This document shows positions 25,493 to 38,900 of a stretch of 64,000 nucleotides of DNA, piece by piece. Below the pieces are notes generated by a model. The model was not told the origin of the DNA and did no database searches. It saw only the letters and a program-made list of their open reading frames with translations. A program made the position numbers and the translations under genes. Numbering within the stretch: position 1 is the first letter of the stretch; every line of letters starts with the position of its first letter. The stretch is from Haemonchus contortus (Eukaryota; Nematoda; Chromadorea; Rhabditida; Trichostrongylidae). The stretch is taken from the NCBI GenBank assembly GCA_000469685.2, contig LS997566.1, positions 15,946,545 through 16,010,544 of the forward strand, in the 5' to 3' direction.

Positions 25493-26037
25493 TTAGGTTG
25501 ACGCATAACTATTGCGGGTTTTTTCGCGGCTTCTTTTCTCTCGGTAAAATTAAGCTTTTGAATTCGGGATCTTTGTAGAATTAATCTTTTCGCTTTCCTT
25601 GACAAAAATATTTTCAAAAAGTCATTTTCATATACGCCAAATTATGCTCTATTATTTGAAATGTTGGAAGGCGGCACACTCATAACGTGATCTCAACGAA
25701 CTTCTCGGCAATCGAACAATCATCCAAAGCCCAACAAAAAAAGGAATTCACTTCTGCGGATTCTTCTGGATCATCACGTCAATCGCCCTTTAAAAAATTG
25801 GTTAACGAACACAACTTTGCAACGGCTTGATGGTCAACGTCAAAGCGTGATCGCCTCCAAGAATTGAAACTTCTCAGCCTGTGGAATCCGACCGCCTAGG
25901 AAATGGGAAGCAGTGCCTGACCTAGATGGTGGATACGTTATGGAGCAATTATTCGGACTTGTCTTTGCTAGATATTTCTATCGTTCTCCTAGTAAAAGTC
26001 GCTGAAAAAAATCCGCAATAGTTATGCATCAACCTAA
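25493..26037 (+). mobile_element. Internally deleted mariner element, 545 bp
   Basis: Terminal inverted repeats (left TTAGGTTGACGCATAACTAT; right ends ...ATAGTTATGCATCAACCTAA) are nearly perfect and flanked by TA duplications. The interior keeps a fragment like that of the 9.6 kb element and a C-terminal KWEAVPDLDGGYV. Same lineage as the 9.6 kb copy, but shorter. Confidence 0.85.
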
Positions 26038-26644
26038 TATTCTCCTGCACATTTTCTCCTGTATAGATCCTTCCAAACTCGACTGAATGTGATAGTTAAG
26101 CTAAAAATGCATACGCTTGTCTGCTTACTTCGCGAATACCAAATTTGAGGATGACCTCATACTTATGGAACGCAATGTATATGCTACAACACATAAAGAT
26201 ACACCACCACACAACCAAGAACATTCAGATATAATGGAAAAAGTACCTTACATAACCAGCACACATCGGTCGAAGGTCTGAAGGAATGCTGGTAAAGAAT
26301 AAGTCGTTGAAAATTCTGAAAGTAATAGGCAAAAACAGTTGTGTTTTCTCTCAAAAAGACTTGGGACTTTTTTAAAAATTTGTAATACATTATTTCAATT
26401 CTATTTTCCTCATCAGTATTTGTTGGTAGGTCAAAGTCGAGTTTCCTGTTACGGCCTGGAACGTTGAAAATGGACATTGAAAAGCTTCAAGGTCTACTAC
26501 CTGACACACGTTTGCTTATAAGCGGGGTAGAGGTAGTTGGTTACGTTATGCCTCTACGCTTGATAGTGCCCTTTCGAAGCAACTCCACGGAATTTTTCCG
26601 GAAAAGACGAGGAGAAACCTAGACTCATGCGAAATTCTTTGCAA

Positions 26645-26719
26645 ATGACTAATAATAATAATAGTCATAATAATAACAATAATAATAATAATAGCAATGA
26701 TAATAGTAATAATAATAAT

Positions 26720-26758
<39 letters not shown>
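26645..26758 (+). repeat. (AAT)n microsatellite
   Basis: An imperfect run of AAT/ATA trinucleotides of about 114 bases with scattered substitutions, ending in twelve clean units. Open frames across it are artefacts of the repeat. Confidence 0.95.
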
Positions 26759-26760
<2 letters not shown>

Positions 26761-26906
26761 TCGATAAGGCCAAATACAGTAGCTGTAAGCCAGTTCAGCT
26801 TGCAGGAGTACAGTACACCAAACTCTGAGCAATTTCCATTACTTCCTTTTAAAGTTTTCACGAATATCATTATATGAGAATTTCATGTTAGGTTCCTTTA
26901 TGAAAC

Positions 26907-26952
26907 AGCTTCCTGCCGGATGCGAAAACATTTTCTGAGCAGAAGCTGTGTC
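26907..26952 (-). CDS. Possible further M1 aminopeptidase exon
   Basis: After a GTTCTTTCTAG acceptor a short stretch reads [15 protein letters not shown] in phase with the preceding exon, where the family has a helix followed by an 'iR.Qd' segment. The stretch is short and the donor (GCT|GTTTCA) is weak, so this is tentative. Confidence 0.35.
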
Positions 26953-29900
26953 CTAGAAAGAACAGGACCTCTGTCACCTCAGAGAAACTAGAGAAATGAT
27001 CTTTGAATCAATTCCTGATGAACACTCGAAAACTTTTCCAACCTATGGATATGTTCCTTCTTCTTGCTGGCACCTAGAGCTATCCATATTCGCTCCCGCT
27101 CTGTTTGATAGACTTCCATGTTCCATTTCGAATGCAGAAATTCGAAAATATCTTCGTCTCCATACATCACAGCTGTTGCGTAGACTGGTTGACGGAGGTA
27201 CGGCGGAATCCTAGAAAACGTTGTAGCCCTGTAGCAAATGTAAAACGCTGAGTGCTCGCATGCTCACTGATATAGAATGTGCCCCCAACGACAATTTCAG
27301 AAACTATAAGGGATACTTACACGTTGCATGTTCGATTGCTCAGTATTGTGTTGGTACATGATACCATTAACTTCATCACAAGAGCTCGCGCATATGAGGC
27401 ACAGATGGAATAACCATTCAAACAGACCCGAGAGAATACTGTGGCTCGCAGGTCACTGAGTGGCCTTCATTTAATTGAGATTACACAATTACAATCACAA
27501 CTGAGAATGAGTGGTAGCTTACTCTTCGTGCAGCTTTAGCTCTTCGTCCGGAACAGGATTTTGCCGGTAATATTCAAACAATGGCTCCAGGATAGTTATG
27601 ATGAAGTCCTACAAAGTACTTGAAAAAACAGTAATTCTCGTGCTTCTCTTATTGTGTAGCAGTTCTTCTCTGACCGCGTCAGTGGAGAAAGTGAAAAATA
27701 TAAAGCTCCCGAAGAGAACAGTATTCTATACATTTTTTTGTCCCAGTAGATTTAACATAAATGCCAGTCTATGAGCGCCTGCTTATCAAGATGTGAGAGT
27801 ATACGAAGAAAGCAAAGTACCTGAAATATACGAAACTGTGGGTGACCTGTAAGACGCGACACTAGGAAGTCCAGATGAGCGTGCAACATCTTGATAGGCG
27901 GGTATGCTCGCTGAAATAAATGCTGACATCTGGAAAGCCCTGTAAAGTTGTTACATGGTATTGGATGCAAGGTTTGCAACGCATTTATATTTGCCTTTAT
28001 TTATCCTTCAGTGGCTTCTTATGCAGCAACCACCTGAACTTTGTGCTTTTTCTGCTTTTCACAATATGCTTGTGATAAGCGAGGTTCCGCATCATTTTCA
28101 TATGCACTAAAACCTCCAGCCTTTGGCAAACAGAACTGTCATAACACGGAACGTTGATTCTCTCGTCAATGTTGGCGAATCATAAAGATGATCAATTGAT
28201 TTTGAAGTAGCATCATACGGTTCATACGGTTCGAATTAGGAAGAAAACAAGTCAGTTGAGGATTCTGTTACCTAAAACTACCGCGGGACACAAGATGTTA
28301 CAAGGGAACTTTGATTGCTGAAACACAGCAAGTACCCTTGATCGTAAGAAAAATGGCACTGGGCAGACCCAGCGCGAAACCAGGTGATACTATAATAAAA
28401 AATAGGGTAAGGAATCCTGTGCCTGACGATTTTGAAACCGCGTCTCGCTCGCCGCACCCAATCGCGCGCTAGGAGGGGAAAGATTTGAACTTGCAGTGGA
28501 AGGACAGGGGTAGTTGTCCTGGAACCACTGCCGCTTCAAGGCACAGTTCACGATAAAAATGGTTTTTGAGTTCTCCCCCTAGGAACACCCAGTGGCCCCT
28601 AAGGCTAACAGGAAGGACGCTCTTGAGTCCCACAATGAATAGCTAGGGCATAGTGGTCGCCCGAACTTCCCGCCCCTCGATCGATATCGCGTCAAACGAG
28701 TGTCGAGGCGCTATAATTGCGATATTCGTTCTAGACCCACACACAAACAGTTGATCGCCTAGTGATGGAGCGATGTTTTTCTCCCACTCCTTTTTTCCTT
28801 ATTATTCTTGTTGCTGCTGTGATCCCTTATTTAATTTTCTACCTCAAATGACTGAAAAAAGGGGTTGTTTTTCCTGATAACAGGGTTTTTTGCTAACTTA
28901 TGAGTGCGTAAATTTTTGCTCACCGTAGTTAGGTATTCGCACCAGGACACACAAGTACGCCACGACACACATTGCATAGCCCGTCCAAATGCCCCATTCG
29001 TCTTCATTTTTCTGGTCTTGTTCTCGGCCAGCCCCTTTTTAACGATATTTCAAAGCTTTTTTCACATTGGAAACACCTATTTACGCAGTTTCTTCGCCTA
29101 CATCGCACTATTTTCCATCTTATCTTCCACTTTTCGTCATGACCTGGAATACCCAAAATCCTCGTGAACTGTGCCTTTGCCTTTAATGGCGGTGCGCCCG
29201 GCAATCTGCGCGGCGAAATTCGTGGTGACTTGAACGACTCTGCCCATCTATCACAAGGGCATAGTTTGAAAGTAGAGTAGATCGATATAATCATCTGTCC
29301 CTACTAAACTTTTCTACTTCGAAGTGCGCCCCTAGCAAAGCGCCAGAGTAGATCGAATCACCAGGAATTTCGCCGCGCAGTTTGCCGCGCGCACCTCCAA
29401 CTGCGCCAATGTACCCATACCCCAGCATTACGCGAAAATTTGAGGAAAAGTACCGCTACCCGTGTTTCCCGCACCAGCTGCGCGTGGTATTGCCAGAGTA
29501 AGAGCAAGATTAGAACGATTGCAGTAGGTACTTACGGTAACTGCTGCGTAACCTTTGCTTAGTGCCTGCTGAAGCCTTGGAAATTCGCCACCCGAAAAGC
29601 AACAATGTTAGAGCCCACTCCCTGCGCCGACTAAAATTTTTCATTTATCGGTGGAATAGAATAAAATGCTTGAGGAGATTAGAAATGTTTGTGAATGCGA
29701 TTGAAAGCGAAAAGGGGTCAAAGGGGTCAAGGCGAAAAGGGTTTGTTACCCTAGTGTTTAAGATGGACATGTTTTTGATCACATATTAGGAATGAAGAAC
29801 ACCCGATAGGTGATTTTCTGCTTTGAGAGTTTGTTGGTCATTGATCGGTCAATTCCTGATCGACTGATATTCAAGTAGCTAGCTTTTTTGTTGCGAAAAG

Positions 29901-32900
29901 TGCCGACTCGTGCATCCTGCCTCCTTACTAGGTGTTTGTTTTCTATGGTTATAATGAGGTCTCTATGTTCAAGGGCGGAAAAATAGCCCCGATCTGAAAC
30001 CCTCACACGGTCTGGAATCCACAGCAAGGAAACGCCCGGTGACTGCTGCTGATCGATTAACGGCTGCGACTCAATACCTGTCTATATGAATGCAAAGTCG
30101 ATCAACTCTGGGAGTGGAGGAAAGGGTTGAAATTCTAACTTGTGAAAAAAAGATTGAACTGAAGAAGTTCAAGAGCTTGTGTGTGAGAATTCTCGTTTAC
30201 GTTGTTCTCTCCCAAGGATTGCAGTCCTAACCGATAATTGAGACGAATACTTCTTTAACTCAAGTACCCTCGTCTATTAAAAATAGAAATCAAATCAACG
30301 TTGAATGTTGTGAAGTTGAAGGAATTCGTGTCCCTTAATGTTTACAGGTGTATCCGAATCTGGTAATGCTGCTTCTTTCAACTCATATTGTTCATGATAT
30401 TAATGGTGTTAGGCAACTGTTCAACTTTCCTCCTATTGAATGTGCTCTATCGTCTGTTTATCGTATAGGCGAACGTTCTAAGTCTCGTTCTTGGTTATGG
30501 AAGGTGGGTGATAGTCCATGTCACTAGGTTTAAAGAGGAAGCTATCGAGCCTTGGACTGTCCCCATTAAGAGCACTTACATTCGTATTTCGCTTTGTAAG
30601 GCAGGAAGAAATAAGTTTTTTGTTTTGAGGCTGGCGGCTCGCGAGAAGCGTAATGAATTTTCTTCAATTCAGAGCAACACTTCTCCGTTGCTCCTCAGTG
30701 CTGTGGCTGTAGTCTTTAATGTATGCTGATCACTCTAAGGTCACCACCCAAGCATTGATTCGAAAGTATTTCTTTCATCTTGAAGCTGTTTTGATTGTGA
30801 TTTGTTGCTATCATTGGAACCTGGCTGAAGTCAACGTTGAGAAATCCCACATTTCTTGACACTTTGAATCACGAGTTTAATCTATATGATGTGTGATTGG
30901 TCTCGATAGATTCGTGGAGCTTGCTGTGTTGCTTTTCCTTTCTAATATTCGTACCAAGTGATTTTCAAGGAATCTATAACTGAATCTTATGAGTTTGTGC
31001 TATGACCTTTCGTCCGTACCGAATTTATGTCGAAGACTTGTAGTTTACATAGTGCCTAGTCGCTCACACGATTTCACATTAATCTGCCTTTATCTTTTCT
31101 TAGCGTTAGGAGAATTCGATTGTCAGAAACTGACTTGTTCAGCAAAATAAATTATGGTATGGGTAAGCTTGGAGGTACCATCTCAGCTTTGTATAATTTA
31201 TCATTTCAAGCGACTGGTGGCCAATCATGTTTCGAATCTACTGTTTTGTAATAAGGTAGACTTAGTCGGGAAGGTGTCAACAAATACTCGCATACGATCT
31301 AGTGACCATTCTCTAGTTTCACTTCACTTTTCCAAAACGTAATCGATTGCTTCGATTGCGCATGAGGTTTTCGGACGCTGATAAAATCTGTAAACACCTT
31401 GCCGATGTGGGCTGGTACGGGTTATTCCTAGGCTGTGCTGATGTCGATGAGATGTATGATTTTTTGCGTTCGTTATCAAATACACCATAGAAATTTTTAC
31501 CCCTCATTCTTTAAGACTCTCGAAATAGGCCACCCTCTCCAAATTATCTTATGCAATACTCAAAAATCCGTTCTCGTGCTTGGAATCTCGTGATGGAATC
31601 CAAAAGTCAATGTGACATGGTAGCGCACTTACATTTCAGAAGACGTTTCATCAAGAAGCTTGGGATGTACAATAAAGAGGGGAAGGTGATAAGTCTTCTA
31701 AGAGAATCATCAACCTACAAAATGATTTCAATGGAAATCAGCAATTGTCGAAGCATTGGCGTACTCAAGACCAAGAGGGTTATTTTGCCCTCCGCGAAAA
31801 AGCTAAGGCTGACATGCTGGCTCAACAAATTTTCTTGGGTATTCACACAGCCTGACATTGAACAGAATCTCGCAACTTCTCAACATCCACTTTTCCTGCC
31901 GTGGAACAATGCTTGTGGTTGAAAGATGAGCTAAACGATTGTAATAATCAGTGACCAAAATCTTCTTCTCTTACTCCTGATAGCGTACCCCTCTGCTTTT
32001 TAAAACGAGTATCTGCTTTTTTGCCGAGTCCCCTCAGATATATAATGGAGCTTTCTCTTATCAGGGGCCAGAACCCGATTATTCGAAGAATCTTCATGTT
32101 ACTTCTGTGCGAAGCCTTCGTTTGTTTATATGATTAATTGTAGGCTAATAAGTATATCGATAGAGAATAGATATAGAATATTTTAAAATACTGCTATCTC
32201 TGAGCTTCATTTAAACTTCTTCTCGTTTTGTGTACTTTTCGAAGCTCTTTGCTCTTCACTTTTATTCGTGAGCTTTCGGCATATAATGCCTTCGTCAGAC
32301 CTTAGTTACTTACAATATATCGCTGCATACAATGAGTTACTATCAGTTACAATACAAAACACATCGGATAATACCAAGTCAACCGGAAATATTGGGGGAA
32401 AAGGGGGATGGACCTGTCGGCGGGGATCTTGAAGGGAAAATGAAGGATCATCCCGAATCTACGAAAGCCCGCGAACAGTCTTGTCGATACTGCACGTCTG
32501 AGAAGATCTGTGAACTCCAGGGCACTGTCTATTTGATTCAATGTGAAGGATGTGGAGAAAAGTACGTGGGGGAGACCGCAAGGCCAGTGAAGATTCGTCT
32601 GGATGAACATAGAAGAGCGTTGGCCAATCCCGCTGCCTATCCACACAGCAGTTTTTCCAGGCACCGTACACTTAGGCATGAGAAAGAAAACGCTCCATCC
32701 TTCGATGTGAGGGTTTTGCATAGATATTTGGTACGGCCACTGGAAAGGATAATCATGGAGGCACGGGAAATATACCGCATCAAGCCGGAAATCAATGCGA
32801 AAGAGGAGATGCGTGACCTACTGAGACTGATTACGTGATAAAACATAGTCGCCTCAGAACAAGAGCGGTGTCCATTTTCCCTTCAAGATCCCCGCGGACA

Positions 32901-35900
32901 GGTCCATCCCCCTTTTCCCCCAATATTTCCGGTTGACTTGGTATGATCCGATGTGTTTTGTATTGTAACTGATAGTGACCATTGTATGCAGCAATATATT
33001 GTAAGTAATTAAGGTCTGACGAAGGCATTATATGCCGAAAGCTCACCAATAAAAGTGAAGAGCAAAGAGCTTCGAAAAGTACACAAAAAGACAAGAAGAT
33101 AGAGAATAATAAAAATATTCGGATCATCTTTATAGGTCTGGTCCTAATCAGCATGGTTTTGTCTACGACAAGTCTACGGTTATCCAATTATTTGAGGCGC
33201 TCAATAATTGGATATTGGGTATGGATGCTAGTAAAAGGTTTATATCATTTACTTCGATTTCATGGAAGGGTTTGACAAATTGTCGCATCAGTAATCGCTT
33301 CTCAAACCAAAAAGCATAAGTGTACACGGTACTCTTCTTAAGTTATTACGAGAATTCATTACGAATAGAACGAATAATAGAGTGCCACAAAGTGGAGTTA
33401 TGTCCTTTGCTATTCATAATCCTACTATACATTAAGCGCTAAGTGTGTTTATTGGTTTGTCTGTATGTGTGCATGTGTGTACGGTGTGTGCGTAGGTGGG
33501 CGGGTGGATGGGTGTTTGACCAGATACTCTAATAACTTCTCATCCGTGAACCTAGAGGGTTCAAATTTCCAGGATTACGCAGGCTTGAAATGTTTATAGT
33601 GGGTGGCAGGACTAGACTTTACCAACAGGAAGCGCGCATATCCATGGTGAGGTAATCGCCCCGGTCAGGGATACAGCTTTGCAGATTACGTTAGACAGGG
33701 TAGCTTTCCTTCAGATGTGTAATTCGGAGTACGGCAGACAAACGGAATTTTCTCTTGAATGCAATTAAGCTTTTTAGAATACTTTGCAATGTGACTATCA
33801 ATGTTGAATCTGAACAAATTCGTTGAGGTTAGGCTTCAGCTCCTTTACTTTAAACTCACCTGTCCCTTTTACTTCATTAAGAAGCCTATACTCCCTGAAC
33901 TCTGGGATGTTTCTGAAACTCTTTTGAAGTAAATTTTCTGAAGCAACATGCTTACAATGCTTCAAATTTATGCGCATTCAGCTGTTAAAAAGCCTGATGC
34001 AGTTTCCTTACTTCAATAACGCCGAGTTCGGCTAGTGTGTGCTGCAACAGATTTAGCATGCATGTGCCTTCCAGAATGCTGATGCGCTGCTTCACTTGGA
34101 CGCGACAGACAACCAATACGCCGTTTTTGTGAATGCGCGCAATAAAAGCGATGTTTGAAAGCTGATATGTTACTGACCTCTTTCCTGAGATAAACCGAAA
34201 TGTTCAGTGCGTGCAGGTACGAGAGATTCCCGATTTCGGCCAAAGTGAAGGAATCGTCCATTAGGCGAGTCCTGCAAAATTCACTGAGACGTTCCTAGCA
34301 AAGCGTCTAAGTGAAGCGAGTTATTATACCTCGCTGAAACTGGAATACAGTTGGCGTCTGCATGAAGCCGTGCCGTGATTTCGAGGTATAGGCCAGTATC
34401 GTACCTAACTCGGATGAAGCTGCGCCCATCTCGATCCAAAACGACGTCCGTACCGAGGTCAACAACTGCTGAATGTCGCGCAAATTTAATGGTCTCTCGG
34501 CTTTATAGCATCTACACATACAAACCAAATGTTCTTTTGCAATATTTATCCAACAGGAAATTGCAGAAATTACACAGGAGTAAGTTGTCAATATCACGAT
34601 GAACCTCCTACGGTATTTCCCCGTAGAAGTAGGTTAAGAGACGATGTTGAATAAAAAGTGTATCCCGGCCTATGTTATGTACCCTGCAAAGTTACTAAAC
34701 GCAATGAAAATTCGCTAATTCAAACAAATAACTCGGCTGCTAATGCTGGCATGACACTCATTTCTCGAACTGTGTTCCGTTTGGACGATGCCCACTCCAT
34801 AACGTCATTCAAAACGGCGCATTTTTTTGCACAACCAGAAAAGCATTACCAACATTGGTGGCATCTCAACAGAAAGGTAAGCCTCCAAGAAAGATTGGCT
34901 GAGAAAGGTACAAGCTAGATAGTCACGTTATAGTATAGATGAATGCGATAAGGAGCATCATTTGAGTGAATCATGGTATAATGAGTCACTATCCCCCTTA
35001 CTAATTGCTCCCAGAGGGAAAATAAAGTGCAACTCGTAAAGAAAACCTGAAGTCAACCATTTAAAAGTACGGCTCACCCGTGTGGTTCTCCGCTAACCAC
35101 TGTACCGTCGGCTCCAGAGTGCGTGGATCTCGCAGAAAAAGCGGAACCTTCCACTGTGCACCACTTCGTTTATGGCCAGGAGTATGCTGTAATAGGTATT
35201 AGAGCCATGGGCTAAGGAAGATGCGCCATCTCTAGCTATTCGAAACTCAGTTTCAAATTTCCGCTCTTCGTCTACCAGTCTTCGCAGACATTTCGCCATG
35301 TACCTATCACATTTTGTTTCGATTCAAAGTCCGGTGTGATAAACAAGTCGCTATATTGTAAATAGACAACACCTATCACTCAGTTGCGTGTGGAAGCCTG
35401 GAAAAACCCTATTTTTGACATGACACTTTTTTCTACAGTTTTTCCATGATATAAGTATCATTCCCTCAATCGTGTCAAGTAGTTGTCGTCATTTGGAACT
35501 ATAACCTTATAACGTGCAAGGAAAACCGTGTCCTGTGTCCCCAAAATACACGCTAAAAAGGAGAAAATGTCAGAAAAAAAGGTGTCAAGCTCACCTACAA
35601 TGGAGAAGACACCGAACAGGATAGGGTGATCATAGGGACCTTGAAGATTCTGTCTCCGCCGTTAGAGATCGAATCATTTCCGTGAGTATATATACAAGAG
35701 AGAGGGGTCCTGGAGAGTAATAGCCGTGCTTGCACCGCTGGTTGGCTCATCTAATGGTAAGTGCGATAAAAATTTTATCTACCTGAGCCTCAATGATGCC
35801 GCCAAGCCAGTCGCTCAAGGAGACTAGGTACCGTTGCGGTAACTCTAAACAGTCACTCTGGCAGTGAAAGAAGGGATTTAGAGACGGTTCTGCAGCGCGT

Positions 35901-38900
35901 TCTTCGCTTTAAAAAATTAGGCAACAGAAATCGATCGGACCCTGCTTCTAGGATGTGCGCGACTAGAAGTGGATTCCGAAAAGACAACCAAGCGAGAATC
36001 CCGAACAATGAAGTCTAACGAGTGTGGGGCAAAAAAACGTCTTCAAGCATTGCGAATACGCCAAAACCTAATCGCCCTCAGAGGGAGTAAGTGGCCCGCC
36101 AAGGCTGAAGGTGCGGAACCAATGAATACAGAAATTAACTTTCGTACGAGAATCTCGAAGGTCGGAAGGGAGAGAACCCATTGTTCCGGCTGGCCAAAGT
36201 AGTAGTAAAGACTGAGAAGCGCAGCAATGGTGCGATCCCGAAAAAACCTGGTGAGGTCGACGGAGGTGGCAAAAGTACCTCGACCGGCTCGAGAATCAGG
36301 TTTGTTCCGCTAAGCACCCTGACGATGACGTGATGAGGTCCGTTGAGCAATGGGGGAGTACCTTACGTACCTTCTCCCTATCGATAGCTCACGACGATAC
36401 TTTCAGCGCATGGGATTGGATCACTCGATTACTTACCACTGCGTCCACTGAACGAAGAATGTTTGGAGGAAGAGTAGCATCGTGCTCATCCTCGAGTGGA
36501 ACGGAAGCTTGGTGGAGTGCTTCAGCTACCGAAGAATCAGGTCAACTGCTCACACGATAAAATGGCACGTGCTATTATGAAATTCAAGGTTGCAGGAACT
36601 TGTCCCGATCTCACAAAAGCAGTTTGGCTTCATGTTAGAAAGGTCTGCAACGGAACTAAAAAGCATAAAAAAGATCCATCGGCTAGTTTATTCATATAAC
36701 GTGATTCAAGCTTATTTTGAAAGAGTATAGAAACTAGCAAATCCTGACCCTGTAAATCTCCTGCGTGACTTCAACTTTGCCATCGTTTCGTTTCTTCACA
36801 TGCAAAACAGGAAATCCTTGTTGGTATATCCACGTCTCGATCACCTCTGTTAAAGTGAAGTTCTGCCCGGTCAAATACTCATTATTACTTGAAGCGCCGT
36901 GAATCCTGAAGCAATACACGGAAGCTGTAAACAGTGACATCAAGAATGCACAACAAAACACCCAAAAAATGATAAGGCGTCATTGATTCTCTCGATCTTT
37001 GTATCATAAGATTAAGCGTGGATGAAACATATGCAATTAATGTGCAACATCGACCCCGGGTTGCAAGGACGACAGCGAGTTTAAGGGTCAGATAGTCTTA
37101 CAAGGATAGAATATTATTTTGCTGCAGTTATCCGATGCGCTGTGTATATGTGCCACCGTGAAAATGTGTCTTTGACAGTCGGCATTATTATTGTTTCACT
37201 TAAAATTCCACGCTAAATACTTGCGGCGGTGGAGCGATTAGTTTGCAAGCAAGAATTTCCACAATGAATACTGATAGGCTGCTTTCATAGTCCACCGGCC
37301 GGCCGGCATGCGAGCCGAGGCAGTGCTAGGGAGAAGGAGGGAGGCAGACAGTCGGCCAGCCAATTCGAAGGGTTGTAAACACTGAGAAACAAGATCAAAG
37401 ATCATTTGTTCAAGCCCTTGGTTGTTTGGTCTTTGATCTTGTCTCTCGGTGTTTACAGCCATTCGAAGGGGCTGGCCGACTGTCTGCCTCCCTCCTCCCC
37501 CTAGCACTGCCTCGGCATGCACGCCCGCGGACTATGAAAGCAGCCATACCATTTATCCTACTATACATAACACGTTAAGTGTGTTTGTTGGTTTGTCGTT
37601 GTGCGTGTTTGACCGGAAACTCATAACTTCTGTTGACGTGTACCTAAAGTGTTCAAATTTGAAAGGAGTACAGATGGCACGATGAGAACACTCATAGTAG
37701 GTGACAGGACTAGTTTCGCCCACAGTAGGCGGAGCGAGCAATAAAACCGTTAGGTTGGGCTTATATCGTTCAAATTTCGTAGCGGCACAGGCTTGAATAT
37801 GCCCACGGGGCAAAGCGTACCTGAAATTTTTTAAACAGGACATGAAAAGCGCAGGGTGCAGGATCTAGACACTGGTGGAAGGTGGTAGGAATCACTAGCT
37901 GGACTCGAACAAGGGGGAGGTTGAGAGGGATAGAGATGAAGATTGTGAAATGAGCGTGGTTCGAGTATTGATAACAATGTCACGTTGGAGCAAGTGGAGA
38001 AGTTATTAATGAGAGGCATTAGGCAGTCCTTAACGACCTTTGCTGACTAACGTAACCAAAAGGCTTCTGAATCTGAACGAGTCCACACATGTGAGACGCT
38101 TTGCTGACTTCATTTACCCTCTTTTGTTGCATTTCTGTTTTACGTAATCCTCTTTTTCGAAATTTTTTCTTCAAATCAATTCTGTAGGTCTACTTGACCT
38201 GAGCGAATTCTGAGCTCGATATCGTGTAATGCACGAGGGTTTCTCCTGGAAATTCACCTGCTTTATTGAGACTATCGCCCTCACCTCGCCAACACCGCCA
38301 GCAGGTCCGTGTGATCGACATTTTTGTACATGAACTTGTTAAGGAAGAGACGCAGCCCATCACGGAAAACTTCTTCACCAACGATGCGCTCAACCATTAG
38401 GATTATAAACGTGGCCTGGAAAGAAGTAGTGTCTTTCATGAAAATATAATAGAAGTACAATACTTGCACCACCTTTTTGTATGTGTTCGAAGAAAAAGCT
38501 GTTTCTGGATCAAACCCTTCATCTCTTCTGGAGACGGGCATGCTGTTTGGCATCTGATCGTTACGCATAGCTCGAGCAATATCCACAGACAGTTCATCCT
38601 CAAAGAGAGTGTTTGATGGAAGCTGTAATGCATGAAACTCATTATTTGTTTATAATTGAAGGGAGCGGGGACAGAAGTGCGCCACTAGTGGTCAGAGACT
38701 AAACGAAGTCATCGACGAAGGTGCTGGAATGACGCCGAAGCGTCTTGACTCGCAAGACACGCGATAAACCTCTCTACTGAGGCTGCCTTTAGCAAAATCA
38801 TTTGTGGGTTCGCTGCGAGGGTCATTTGATTCCTAAGATTTCTATGCCTGATACGTCGTATTATTTGTCTGAAATGTTTCAAAGGAGTGGAAAAAAGAAA

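Larger units (their letters stand above)
30330..33420 (+). mobile_element. CR1-type LINE, decayed and split by an insertion
   Basis: Pieces in order resemble a CR1-like non-LTR retrotransposon. First is an ORF1-like [17 protein letters not shown] segment. The endonuclease end is [11 protein letters not shown] (the conserved SDH), with a linker [20 protein letters not shown], then reverse transcriptase [20 protein letters not shown] and [14 protein letters not shown]. Frameshifts and stops occur throughout. The reverse transcriptase core between the linker and QHGF is missing at the place where the Penelope-like fragment (32,216-33,099) sits. Confidence 0.75.

Noticed and set aside
26546..26773. 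Isoleucine-rich minus-strand frame
   Set aside because: It is a translation of the AAT microsatellite.
32831..33187. Minus-strand 118-codon frame
   Set aside because: It lies in the right inverted arm of the Penelope-like unit and repeats the left-arm reading; not a separate gene.
35735..35790. A-box-like TGGCTCATCTAATGG suggesting another tRNA-derived repeat
   Set aside because: No B box follows at the right distance and no other copy was found.
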